Of a stretch of DNA of 29,608 nucleotides, positions 11,572-21,098 are shown piece by piece. Below the pieces are notes generated by a model. The model was not told where the DNA came from. It made no database searches and was given only the letters and a program-made list of their open reading frames with translations. Position numbers and translations under genes: made by a program. Origin of the DNA: Polychytrium aggregatum (lineage: Eukaryota; Chytridiomycota; Chytridiomycetes; Polychytriales); the NCBI RefSeq assembly GCF_025602895.1, contig NW_026516502.1:1-29608 (forward strand), in the 5' to 3' direction. Within the stretch, counting starts at the first letter, position 1; each line of letters opens with the position of its first letter.

Positions 11572-13867
11572 ATGACGACCGAGAACGTCAGAGTCTTTGT
11601 ATGTATCGTCTGTGCTGTCGTCCGAGCCATGTCTCCAAGCGAGCCATCGTGGCCCACGTCGTGTCTGGCTCTGGCCAAGCTCTCCTGGCTTGCTTGCTTC
11701 GTTTGTCTCGTCTGCCTCCCGCCTCCTCCAGACACTTCCACTGCTTCTTGCAGCCTCGCAGACTCGCGGTCCTGCAGCCGTCGCACCCGAGCAACGCCGC
11801 CCTCGGCTGCCACGGCCGTGCCCCCTTCGATCTGTGGGGCTGTGGGGTTGTGGGGTTGCTGGAGGGGCTGGGACACGGCAATCTGGCGGCATGTCTGGTC
11901 TCATGGCCAGCATGCTCTGGATGCGTTCTGTTCTGCCACATCTGCCACATTTGCCACATCTGCCACACCCGCCCTTCGTTTCAGTCTCCCGCCTGCCCGT
12001 CTCGTCCCTTCTGGCCCTCGCACCCATCGTTTCCTCGGTTCGTTTGCGAGTCCGTGACTGATCTTGTCCATCTCCTCTATGCCCTCCCGCGTTTCCAGTC
12101 CGGCCCTGCTCAGGGCGGCCATTCTTCGCTTGTCAAGCGTCTCTTTGCCAAGAAGAGTCTGATCTCCATTGACAAGGAAGCCGCCGAAACCAACTACCGC
12201 CGCGCTCTCAACTGGTGGGATCTCACTGCCCTCGGCATCGCCGCCATCATCGGCTCTGGTATCTTTGTCCTCACGGGCAAAGTCGCCCACAGCGTGGCCG
12301 GACCCTCCGTCATCATCTCCTTTATCATCTCGGGTGAGTTGATGGATGTGACCCCCGATCTCGGCGATGCACTGGATGCACTCGATGTGTGGTCGCTGCA
12401 TCGATGTGTCGATAGTCAACTTCACACCGCGACCGCCGCCATGACCGCCATGACGCCCATGCAACGTCACCTGCTGACCTGCTCCTCTCATTTCTCACTC
12501 TGCCCCGCCTTGCTCCGACAGGCATCGTCAGTGCCCTCGCTGCCCTCTGCTACGCCGAGATGGCCTCGATGGTCAACATCTCTGGCTCAGCGTACTCCTA
12601 TACCTACGTCACCCTCGGCGAGTTTATCGCCTGGATTCTCGGCTGGGATCTGATCCTCGAATACCTCGTCGGCTCTGCCGCCGTTGCTGTTGGATGGTCC
12701 TATTACTTCAGCTCCTTTGTCGCCGATGTCTCCAACAACCCGTTCGCCTTCGATCCTCGATGGGTCAACGCTCCCGTTTTCTGGAGCACCACTCCCGTTC
12801 CTGGATTCTACGCCAACCCCGTCACCCTGGCTGATGGAACCACTGCCAACGCCATCATGAACGTCCCCGCTGCCGTCCTCACCATCCTTCTCACCATCAT
12901 CCTGTGTCTCGGTATCCGCCAGTCCGCTTGGGTCATCAACTTCTTCGTCGCCCTCAAGCTCTTGGTTGTTCTCCTGTTCATCTTTGCCGGCATCGCCTAT
13001 GTCAGACCCCAGAACTGGTCCCCCTTCATCCCCACCTACGACCCTGTCCAAGATACCTTCGGCAACCCGGGTATCTTCAAGGCTGCCCTCACGGTCTTCT
13101 TTGCCTACATTGGTTTCGACGCCGTCTCGACCACTGCTCAAGAGGCCAAGAACCCCCAGCGAGATCTCCCCATCGGCATCCTGCTCTCCCTCGGCATCTG
13201 CACGGTTCTGTACATCGTTGTCTGTATCATCCTGACCGGCATCGTTCCCTACACCGAGATCCCGATCACAAGTCCCGTCTCTGGTGCCATGAAGATCGCC
13301 GGTGCCCCCCAGTGGATCGTCGTCACCATTGAGCTTGGTGCCATCTTCGGTCTTGCTTCCGTCATGGCTGCCCTTATGACCGGCCAGCCCCGTATCTTCC
13401 AGGCCATGGCCAATGACGGCCTCCTTCCCAAGGTCATCGCCCACATCAACCCCAAGACCCAGACCCCCGTTGTCGCCATTATCATTTGCGGTGTCATTGT
13501 CGCTGCGGCCTCTGCCGTCCTTCCCGTCGATGTCCTTGCCGATCTCACCTCTGTCGGTACCCTCCTTGCCTTCTTCGTCGTCTCAGTCTCGGTCTGGATT
13601 CTGCGCTGGACTGACCGCGACCGCCCCAGACGCTTCAGCATCCCCGGTGGCTTCATTATCGGTGGCAACATCATCCCTGGTCTCAGTGCGATCGCCTCTC
13701 TGGCCCTGATCTGGGTTGGCGGCAGCACCACCATCACCATCCGTGTGTTCGCTTGGATGGGCATCGGTCTCTTCTTGGTCTATCTCACCTTTGGTTTCTG
13801 GAAGTCCAAGGCTCGCTTCCCTGTCGCTGCCGAGGTCCAGGCTGACGAAGTCGATGGCAAGCTGTAA
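11572..13867 (+). CDS. APC-superfamily amino-acid permease (CAT/YfnA-like), three exons
   Basis: Exons 11572-11598, 12099-12333 and 12522-13867 join in phase to give 535 residues ending at TAA 13865-13867. Exon 1 encodes only MTTENVRVF before a GTATGT donor. The 500-bp first intron ends in TTTCCAG, and the 188-bp second intron runs from GTGAGT to GACAG. The protein is a multi-span membrane carrier, about 12 helices, of the amino-acid/polyamine/organocation family. Its first helix has the typical GIAAIIGSGIFVLTG unwound-helix substrate motif, followed by ALAALCYAEMASMVNISGSAYSY and later FFAYIGFDAVSTTAQEAKNP, the conserved region of cationic amino-acid transporters. It probably imports amino acids across the plasma or vacuolar membrane; the substrate cannot be read from sequence. 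The ATG at 12560 inside exon 3 is not the true start, because the first two helices would be lost. Confidence 0.9.
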
Positions 13868-14816
13868 ATGGGTGCCAACCGGTCATGATCGTGAATTGTG
13901 TTCCTGTTCGTGTTTGGTCCGAATTTCGATTCTGCTGATGCCGCTTACCTCGCTCCATGGACTTTGACCCTATTTTGGTATTGGCGCTGCTGCCAGAATA
14001 TGCATGGTGCTCGAGTTTTGATTTGCCATCCCGCTCCGCCCAACGTCTCTTTCGCGTGAATCATTATGTGAGGAAATGAAGAGAGGAGGGTAACAGGCAT
14101 ATTCCCCAAGCCCCTTGGACCCTGTCCTCAATCTCGTAGCTCCCCCCCCCGTTCTCCAATTCCTCATAGCGTGTCTCAATAAATCCCCCTGTGGTTTGTA
14201 TGGAGCCCACTTGAGCACATCAGGACCATTGCGCGGACAGGCCATCGACGAGTCAAGAAGTGCAATTAGGATGGCTGCAGGGTGGATGTGTGAGTAGGGA
14301 CCCTCGAGGTAAAATGGAGATAGGTATGGTGATCAGCTCCAAACAAACGCATGTCCATAGAATTGCCATGAACAATGTGACATTCACATCACTCCCATAG
14401 AGCGTTTGGCTTCGATGCGAGGCGAGGCTGCGGGCGGCAACTCCCTGGGAAAGCAAAATACTCGTGGGACAGCAAGAACTCAACAGTGCCACAACACTCA
14501 AGGGGAGAGATAGACCTCATCTGCAATTGGCGTTGGTAGAAAGGCGTTGGAAGGTGAGCCCCAGTGGAAAGATGGCCAAGAACGGATGCAGATCCAAGTG
14601 CAAGCTTATCGAGTTTCAGAGGTCTTGAGCTCCCCATACTTGGGGGCGAGAATTGGGCACATAGAGGTCACAGGTGGAAATAGAATATGCAAGTGGGTTG
14701 GACGATTTCTGGGTGATTTGTTGAATGACTTGTTCAAGTCAAGTGCTGGATGATTTGTCGGATGATGATTCAATCAAACCCCAGTCATATATGCTATGCG
14801 GTGTAACATCCACCGA
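13868..14816. other. Spacer between permease and tRNA cluster
   Basis: No gene is supported here. AATAAA at 14178-14183, about 310 bp after the permease stop, could be its polyadenylation signal. A C-run of about eight bases lies near 14143-14150. Confidence 0.4.
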
Positions 14817-14900
14817 CCGACGATAGCTCAGTTGGTAGTAGCATCAGACTGTAGTGAACGAGCAATCTGAGGGTCCCCGGTTCGACTCCGGGTCGTCGGA
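14817..14900 (+). tRNA. tRNA-Tyr(GTA) with a 10-nt intron
   Basis: The acceptor stem CCGACGA (14817-14823) pairs with TCGTCGG (14893-14899), with discriminator A at 14900. The anticodon stem TCAGA (14844-14848) pairs with TCTGA (14866-14870). The anticodon GTA is at 14851-14853, and a 10-nt intron (14855-14864) sits one base 3' of it, where eukaryotic tRNA-Tyr genes normally carry introns. The T arm CCCGG-TTCGACT-CCGGG is perfect. The D stem has one mismatch. No CCA is encoded, as usual for a nuclear tRNA. Confidence 0.92.
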
Positions 14901-14905
14901 TTCCA

Positions 14906-14978
14906 GCCTTCTTGGCTCAGTTGGCAGAGCGTCTGCCTAGTAAGCAGAAGGTCACCAGTTCAATTCTGGTAGAAGGCA
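14906..14978 (+). tRNA. tRNA-Thr(AGT)
   Basis: The acceptor stem GCCTTCT (14906-14912) pairs with AGAAGGC (14971-14977), with discriminator A at 14978. The anticodon stem TCTGC/GCAGA encloses loop CTAGTAA with anticodon AGT at 14939-14941, read as IGU after editing. The D arm GCTC...GAGC and T arm ACCAG-TTCAATT-CTGGT are intact. The gene starts only 5 nt after tRNA-Tyr. A T-rich tract from 14980 (TTCCTTTTTCTTTTC) is a plausible RNA polymerase III terminator. Confidence 0.95.
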
Positions 14979-14999
14979 TTCCTTTTTCTTTTCTTTTCT
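14979..14999 (+). terminator. T-rich pol III terminator of the Tyr-Thr tRNA pair
   Basis: A run of five T followed by repeated TTTTC units immediately follows the tRNA-Thr discriminator base. No T-run lies in the 5-nt gap between the two tRNAs, so the pair probably shares this terminator. Confidence 0.6.
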
Positions 15000-15004
15000 T
15001 TCCC

Positions 15005-15050
15005 TGGTCCTGGTCCTGTTCCTGTTCTTGTTCTTGTTCTTGTTCTTGTT
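15005..15050 (+). repeat. Hexanucleotide repeat (TTCTTG/TCCTGT)n
   Basis: Degenerate TCCTGG/TCCTGT units pass into perfect GTTCTT hexamers. The tract sits directly downstream of the tRNA-Thr terminator. Confidence 0.8.
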
Positions 15051-15270
15051 GCATCTCGCTCTCTCCTTTGCTGTTGCTGATGCTGCTTCTGCTCGGTGCT
15101 GCTGCCTCACCTCATCGTTGCTGTTGCGGTTTGCATGGTGCGTTTGTTGCATGGTGCGTCTGTTGCGCTGATCAACTCGCACTGTGTTGTTGTGCTCAGT
15201 CCCCATCGTGTGTTGCACTTCTGTCCACTTGCATCCATATCGTCGTGCCCGTGCATTTTGTTCGCCCTGT

Positions 15271-15322
15271 TGTCTGCTGTCTGCTGTCTGCTGTCTGCTG
15301 TCTGCTGTCTGCTGTCTGCTCT
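15271..15322 (+). repeat. Heptanucleotide repeat (GTCTGCT)n
   Basis: About seven perfect copies of GTCTGCT occur in tandem. Open frames through it on both strands translate to short repetitive peptides such as TADSRQQ and have no domain content. Confidence 0.85.
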
Positions 15323-15623
15323 GGTGGCCATCGATTCTCGAGTGTACGGGCCGTGTACCATGAGCCATGCACCATGGGCCATGCACTATGAGCCTGCACC
15401 GCATGGGAGTGCCCGGATCCACAGTGACGATTGTCGATCTCCTCCTCAAGCACTCTGTCCTCGATCGTCCATGAGCCGCGTCCGCACAAGGAAAAATGTG
15501 TTGGTCGTATGGTGACAATTGAGAGGTCTTGTAGAGAAACAAATGGGCTTGGAGTTGCTGGGGGGGGCAAGACCAGATCGCATGTTGGCAGCGCATCATG
15601 GTTTCCAGTACCAGCATGACATG

Positions 15624-15668
15624 ATTGTGGTTGTGGTTGTGGTTGTGGTTGTAGTTGTGGTTGTGGCT
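15624..15668 (+). repeat. Hexanucleotide repeat (TTGTGG)n
   Basis: Seven TTGTGG-type units with one A/G change lie about 55 bp upstream of the tRNA-Gly gene. Confidence 0.85.
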
Positions 15669-15722
15669 GCTGACTCGACACTTAGTCGTGGTGTATGATG
15701 GATTGATATCCCTCTCAACAAG

Positions 15723-15793
15723 GCATGGTTGGTCCAGTGGTAGAATTGCCGCCTGCCACGCGGCAGACCCGGGTTCGATTCCCGGACCATGCA
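15723..15793 (+). tRNA. tRNA-Gly(GCC)
   Basis: The acceptor stem GCATGGT (15723-15729) pairs with ACCATGC (15786-15792), with discriminator A at 15793. The anticodon stem GCCGC/GCGGC encloses loop CTGCCAC with anticodon GCC at 15755-15757. The T arm is CCGGG-TTCGATT-CCCGG. There is no intron. A run of nine T begins about 15 nt downstream. Confidence 0.95.
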
Positions 15794-15816
15794 ATTTTGC
15801 TTTCGCTTTTTTTTTC
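15794..15816 (+). terminator. Poly-T pol III terminator of tRNA-Gly
   Basis: Two short T runs and then nine T in a row follow the mature 3' end of tRNA-Gly, the standard RNA polymerase III termination signal. Confidence 0.75.
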
Positions 15817-16501
15817 TTCGCTGTCCCTTCCGTCATCTCACACACTGTTCCTCCCACTTTTGTCAATCCGCTCGCTGCCTCTTTGGCTTTCTCCCTCACG
15901 TCTTTCTTTCTCCCTTGCACGATTACACATTCGTTCAGCTCACATTTGCGCAATTCCACATTGGCTTCAGTTCCTTATTTGCTCAGTTGCGCATTCGCCC
16001 CATACCGCTCTCTGTTGTTCATCGCCTTTGCTTTCACCACTCTTCCCCTGCTCGCTTCCCCCCTGCTCGCCTGCCAGCACCAGAGAGACTCTTTGCCAAA
16101 GTGGATGCTCCGCACATCTACCACTGTACTGGGTACTGTACTGAGTGCTGTATCGGTACTGTACTGGGCGCGGCTCTTCAATGGCATGATGGGTTCAAGG
16201 CTCCGCCCACCGACATTATCGCCTGCTCTGCTCATCATCGCCTGCCCATTCCCCAATCAAACAACCAAACAATCGCACCGCACACGACGCGAACGCAGCA
16301 CAACTCCATCCATCCTCCTCCCTGTCGGAGGAGCGTCGTCTCTCGGATATTTGTTGCTGGCGGCCTGCCATCTACCAGCCACGACCATCGCCCAACTCTG
16401 TGAACCTGCGTCGCGCCCTCATAGTATCAAAATTCATTGGCCTCGATTGTGCAATGCGCCAGGGCAAGCCGATTTGCTCAAAGCCATCATTCCACTGTCG
16501 C
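15817..16501. other. Pyrimidine-rich spacer, no gene seen
   Basis: The plus strand is strongly C/T-rich to about 16070, and open frames read through it as Leu/Ser/Phe-rich low-complexity peptides. I see no domain or splice pattern. Near 16125-16172 short GTACTG repeats occur. Confidence 0.4.
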
Positions 16502-17476
16502 TTATACTTCGTTGTCCGGGCTTTGAGCTGTGAGCGGTCGAGCAACACTGGAGCTTCGTGCGGTAGATATGATGGGTCTACTTGAAGGACTATCCGGCTG
16601 AAAGGATTTGGAAGGGTTCACTGATGCCGAGCCTTCACTCATTGTTGTTGCCGATGACCTCTTGATGATCTTGGTGATATACTGATTGACGACGCAGAAC
16701 AGGAAAATGTCCAGGACCCATAGGAATATGCAGACGGCGTTTCCGATCAACCCGGTGGCGTCGTATTGAGTGTATACTTGGAATCCGACATACAGCGCCA
16801 GTTCAGTTGCGATCGCCACAATGAGGGTCGCCCCTTCGCGCTTGACCTCATCCCTGCTTTCGAAGCGACCCGTTGTGCTGCTTCGACTTTGACTTGTTAA
16901 AGTTCGCGACGGTGCCGACGATCTTAGTACACGTGCAGAGTTGACGAGGGAACGCAGTCGAAACATCATCAGGACATGGAGACAGATGAGGTTGATTTCG
17001 AGTGCCAGGTTGAAAATGAAGTTGAGGTACCACGATTCGGCCGTGGAAATGACGCCGTAGGTACTGAGGATGAAGCACACATCGTTGGTGCCATAGACGA
17101 TCGGTGCAATCCCAAATACAAAGAGCCATGCGTACATTGGCTCGCTGTTGACGGTCATCACTCGCAGTCTCAACAGGTATGCCCAACCGATAGAGGCGGA
17201 CCCGATGCAATCGCCAAAGGCATAGAGAAAGTTGGCGAACTGGGTGCAGTATGTGTTGGCTGTGCACACGTCATAAAGCATCAGTTGATTGCCAATGCAG
17301 TAGAGTGCCGAGAATATGGTTGCCAAAGCCATGAGCGAGTGTATCTGGAGACCGCGCTGAATGTTGAATGCATGTCTCCACTTGACGTATTTTGTGCAAT
17401 GAAAAGCTAAATTGGCTGTGCCGATGTAGACGACAATCGAAAAGATTGAGGCATTTTGCATCACAACGGGATCCAT
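16502..17476 (-). CDS. Seven-transmembrane protein, GPCR-like
   Basis: The chosen start is the ATG at 17476-17474, giving 324 residues. Seven hydrophobic segments are visible: FSIVVYIGTANLAF; LMALATIFSALYCIG; FANFLYAFGDCIGSASIGWAYL; AWLFVFGIAPIVYG; WYLNFIFNLALEINLICLHVL; ATLIVAIATELALYVGF; AVCIFLWVLDIFLFCVV. A Ser-rich basic loop separates helices 5 and 6, and a Ser-rich tail follows helix 7, both typical of phosphorylated cytosolic regions. This topology suggests a G-protein-coupled-receptor-like membrane sensor; the ligand is unknown and I do not recognise a named family. The frame stays open to 18145, but that extension is not hydrophobic, crosses a GT microsatellite, and would place promoter-like sequence inside the gene. 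A TATA-like CTATATAG lies at about 17680-17687, about 205 bp upstream of the chosen start. Confidence 0.72.
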   Translation of the reverse strand: MDPVVMQNASIFSIVVYIGTANLAFHCTKYVKWRHAFNIQRGLQIHSLMALATIFSALYCIGNQLMLYDVCTANTYCTQFANFLYAFGDCIGSASIGWAYLLRLRVMTVNSEPMYAWLFVFGIAPIVYGTNDVCFILSTYGVISTAESWYLNFIFNLALEINLICLHVLMMFRLRSLVNSARVLRSSAPSRTLTSQSRSSTTGRFESRDEVKREGATLIVAIATELALYVGFQVYTQYDATGLIGNAVCIFLWVLDIFLFCVVNQYITKIIKRSSATTMSEGSASVNPSKSFQPDSPSSRPIISTARSSSVARPLTAQSPDNEV

Positions 17477-17679
17477 GGCTGTGGTCTGGATGGTCTTGAG
17501 GGCTGGATCGACAGAGGTTGAATACGCGACGATATGGACGTCGGAGGCACTCGGGATTGAGAGAACAGTGCCAAAGTTGATGGCAAGACAGTGTCGGCTT
17601 CCAAGCGATGTGGCCGGGCTCGAGAAGTGCCGCTGAGGATAGATCCGGGACAGGGCCGGGGGAGCAATGCCATACGCGC

Positions 17680-17687
17680 TATATAGG
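17680..17687 (-). promoter_or_regulatory. TATA-like element of the 7TM gene
   Basis: CTATATAG lies about 205 bp upstream of the ATG at 17476. A second TATA-like AATATATATG lies near 17934-17943. Either could be the core promoter. Confidence 0.3.
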
Positions 17688-17784
17688 TTACGGCGGCGGG
17701 AATATGTCCTGATGACGTCGGCAGATGCCTCGGCCTCATATGTCCCGTTTCTGAGGACACACGGGCGATGAATGCTCCGCCTGT

Positions 17785-17812
17785 GTGTCTGTGTGTCTGT
17801 GTCTGTGTGTTC
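17785..17812. repeat. GTGTGTCT-type microsatellite
   Basis: A short (GTGTGTCT)n/(GT)n tract lies upstream of the 7TM gene. Confidence 0.7.
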
Positions 17813-17819
17813 ATCGGTC

Positions 17820-18830
17820 GGGATGACCGGTGCACAACTTGGATGGGTGACGTTCGGCATTGTGTGAGGGACACGGCGTAACACACACCCCTTCGATATC
17901 GACTCCAGTATGAAGGCACTGCGGCCGATCACCCATATATATTGCACAGGGCTCCGATCCTGCCATTGTTCACATCCGACTGACATCATATGCGTATTCG
18001 CCAGCGGTGGCATTTCATTGATGTCGATATTCGACGCAATCACATCGCCGACTGAGTCATTTGTGTTCTTCTCATCCAGCAGAATCGCCGAGGTGGATCG
18101 CCAGTCCAACTCCCGTGTCCTTGCACTGCATTGCTTCGCCTTCATCTGCCACCTCCATCAGTGTGTCCAGGGTATTAGATACCGACATATTCGCACCCTC
18201 GGCATGTTGGGGTCTTTGTGGAATGGACGGCTTTCATCATGTCACCAACATGAGGGAGGTCGAGCACCGCAAGACCCGACTTCCATCCTTGGATAGTGGT
18301 GCCAACTGTCTGGGCGAGGATGAGTGCGCGGCAGAGACGACTGAGGGCGAGATTGACCTTCCTTGAGGCCCAAACCTGTGATAAAAATGGAATCCAGTGG
18401 GCCTCTGCTTCTTGGCCACTCTCGACACATATCCCAAGACGATGTGCTATCGAGATTTGAAGTTGGCAGCAGTGCGGAAATCGCGGCTGTGATGCGCTTT
18501 CTTGTGAATGATGTATGTGCGCTTTGCCATAATCCGGCACGCTGAAGAGACAACTGAGCCCAACAGCTCCCACTGACAAAACCACTCCAAAGTCGGATCA
18601 TTCATCCACTCGGCCAACAACGACCGAGTGGGAGAAGACGCAGAGCAAAGAGCGCAATCGTGTGGCGGGGCGGTCTGGATCGTGTCCACTCTTCCACCAT
18701 TGTGGTTGCAGAACGAGGGATGATTTTGAATGTTGAGTTTGCTGTTGTCGAGAGGTCCGATGTTTCGGTCTGGCAATCGGTTTCTATCCGGCGATCAGCA
18801 TCAGCGACCGTTGTGGGACAGCACTGTTTG
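17820..18830. other. Spacer with no supported gene
   Basis: Several short frames exist on both strands, but none has domain-like content or a consistent splice pattern. I see nothing to annotate apart from possible upstream elements of the 7TM gene. Confidence 0.35.
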
Positions 18831-18832
18831 TA

Positions 18833-18892
18833 TATTGGATGTGTTGGATGTATTGGATGTATTGGATGTATTGGATGTGTTGGATGTACTGA
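18833..18892 (+). repeat. 9-bp tandem repeat (TATTGGATG)n
   Basis: About six copies of a nonamer alternating TATTGGATG and TGTTGGATG lie between the spacer and the 3' end of the broken Sel1 gene. Confidence 0.85.
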
Positions 18893-19060
18893 ATATCAAA
18901 TACAACACCACCACACTTCCCCATCACTGAAAACACTTTGCAAGTGCACTCTTTGGTATCATGGTGTCTGGGATGGGTGATGGCACGGTTTGCTTGGCTG
19001 CTTGCATATTCAGTACTGTGACAGAATCCTTGGAATATGGCAATCAGGAAGGGCTCGGAA

Positions 19061-20430
19061 TCAGGGCCACTTGCCGAGTTGCTCGAGGTTGAAGCTGGCA
19101 TATCGGAATCCCTGCTCAGTGGACTTGCGATACCAGAAAACGGCGGTATTGGCGTCCTCGGGGACACCAGCGTCAACCTGGTAGCAAAGGCCGAGATAAT
19201 CTTGTCCGTATCGATTGCCCTGCTCGGCCGACTTGCGATACCACTCGACTGCCTTGGTGTAGTCCTCGGTGACTCCATGTCCATAATAGTGGCACCAACC
19301 AACCATCCACTGCCCGTTGGAGTTGCCTTGGCTGGCCGACTTGCTGTACCACTCGAATGCCATGCGTCTGTCTACTGATTTTCCTCGGGCCCAGTAGTAG
19401 CAGCTTCCGATCCAAAACTGGCTGTCGCTGTGGCCTTCGTTGGCGAGCTGCTCAAGTATGGATGTTGCTTTCATTTTGTTCTTGGCGGTTCCGAATCCAT
19501 GAAACAAGCACACAGCCGCGAGATGTCTGCACAGCCAGTCTCTATCTGATCCAAGCTGGCACAGCTCGAAGAACTTGCGAGATGCGGGCAAGTCACTATT
19601 GATGCTGTACCACCCCGCTTAAAAACACTCGGTCTCCCCAAGCTTGAATTCATCCGATTGGTTGTCTCAGATGATCTTGACACCTTTCTGCTTGTCCTGA
19701 ACGGTACCCCGGACGAGGTAGTGCATCCATCCGACCATATGGGTGGCGATGGGTTTGATGATCGGATCGATAGACTTGGTGCTGACATCCCGCCAGTGAC
19801 CGAGAGCAGCGACATCGCTCTGTTCGACACCATGACCGATGGATGAGACCAGGCCTTGGTGGGACCCCGGTTGATACCGATGCCATCGTGATAGCATCCA
19901 GCCAGTTGGAACTGTGCGATTGGATGGCTTGTTTTGGCGGCATTCTTCAGTTGGCGAAAGACTCGCTGGCGGATGGCTGCCTGCTTGGATTCGTTTTCAA
20001 ACTGCTGATTGTCGAGATCGGTTTGGAGGATGTGCCAGGAAGTACGAGGCAGCAGCGTTTCCCCGGTCTGAGCAACGAGCCAGGATCGGTCGGTTGTCTC
20101 TTGATCATCGCAGCGCAGCGAGATGGCAATCTGGTCACTTGGTATGGGCCAATCTGAATCTGTCCGTCTGGATCGCACAGTCCGTTTGGATCGCACAGTC
20201 CGTCTTCTGGCACCGTTGTGGAAGCGAGGCAGCTTGGAGCTCAGAAGAGCCTGGGCGCATCTACACACATTCAAATGAATGCTGGGCGATATCGGGCATC
20301 GACGAGGTTGTTCTGGCTTCAGCTTGGCTTTGGTGGGTGGCAGATGACGTGTGGTTGAAGCAGGCTCGTTCATGCTGGCCATGTTGACGGAGACAGGAAG
20401 GAGGCAAGTGGGTGATGGATATAGACAGGA
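19061..20430 (-). pseudogene. Degraded Sel1-repeat gene, relative of the kinase-Sel1 gene
   Basis: The 3' part (19591-19061) is an intact frame with Sel1 repeats of about 36 residues (FWIGSCYYWARGKSVD, WMVGWCHYYGHGVTEDYTKA, EWYRKSAEQGN). Upstream, Sel1-type sequence continues in other frames. AQFQLAGCYHDGIGINRGPTKA breaks off near 19853 and resumes in another frame as HGVEQSDVAALGHWRDV and MVGWMHYLVRGT. That stretch ends at TGA around 19667, with a further shift before FFELCQLGSDRDWLC. The order matches the Sel1 part of the plus-strand gene at 26.2-27.7 kb (HFTGIGITKSDTEAF, MMGWCCYLGRGT, FFGLCQLGTEHDW), so the two are paralogues. No kinase domain is present. The 5' end lies in a segment duplicated at 28.1 kb. 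A truncated protein from the 3' frame could still be made. Confidence 0.7.
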
Positions 20431-20480
20431 GACAGAGAGGGAAGTTGTGGAGAAGCAAGTCGAGCACTGGCAAGCCAAGC
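20271..20480. repeat. Left copy of a ~210-bp dispersed direct repeat
   Basis: This segment matches about 28106-28316 in the same orientation with scattered mismatches and small indels. The shared core includes GCTGGGCGATATCGGGCATC and the CAGGCTCGTTCATGCTGGCC region. On the minus strand both copies encode MASMNEPAS followed by a similar peptide, SSATHQSQxExRTTSSMPD. Confidence 0.85.
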
Positions 20481-20490
20481 ACACACACAC

Positions 20491-21098
20491 ATGTGCGTAT
20501 CGAGTGCTCGTCCAATCAAAGTCGGAGCTGAATCAATCCTGGAATCGAAAGCAAGTCGAACATATCATCCAGTCTTGTCCGGTGGTCGGTGAACGACTGG
20601 TGTCGACGATGATTCTAGCGTCTCGTTGGCTCAAACATCAGTGATGCGGTTATGTGATTGGATGTGGGTGTGCTGTTCAACAGCGAGACCAGGACTCTCG
20701 TGTTGCCAATATCACAGACATGGTGAATGTGTGTGTGGAACAGTTACGGATGGATCGATGCAAACGACGAGCCCAGGTTGGCTGGAGATGCAAGTGAAGC
20801 TCCGGAGTCACATTCTGCAGGGATTGACAAGATATCACCATAGTTCGAGCTGATGTGATGCTTACACAGCCGAGCTGCGCACCTGATCACACACTGAGAA
20901 CGCGGCTGTTGTGGACAAATGTGCTGCCCAAGATCCAGGAATAGCGATGCAGGCATATTCGATTGATCACGAGCCGTACCACACATTGATTTGATGTATC
21001 AGGGCTGACAGATGGACCATGGGTGGAAAAACTCTCCCACTGACCAAGGACAACTGGATCGGAGTGTATGAGGGCAGGGTTGGAAGGAATGCTAACAG
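20491..21098. other. Spacer between Sel1 relic and NLR gene
   Basis: No gene is supported. The AATAAA-type signals expected for the 3' end of the NLR gene are not obvious. Confidence 0.35.

Noticed and set aside
12587..13444. 285-codon minus-strand frame opposite the permease
   Set aside because: Asp/Gly/Glu-rich shadow of the permease coding strand; the sense frame has clear APC motifs and splice sites.
15271..15322. CRISPR-like periodic repeat
   Set aside because: It is a contiguous heptamer microsatellite with no spacers, in a eukaryotic context.
14952..15959. 335-codon minus-strand open frame
   Set aside because: It runs through the tRNA-Gly gene and three microsatellites and translates as repetitive peptides.
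17477..18145. N-terminal extension of the 7TM frame by 223 codons
   Set aside because: Not membrane-like, includes a GT repeat read as HTDTDTQTH, and lies over TATA-like elements; probably upstream non-coding sequence.
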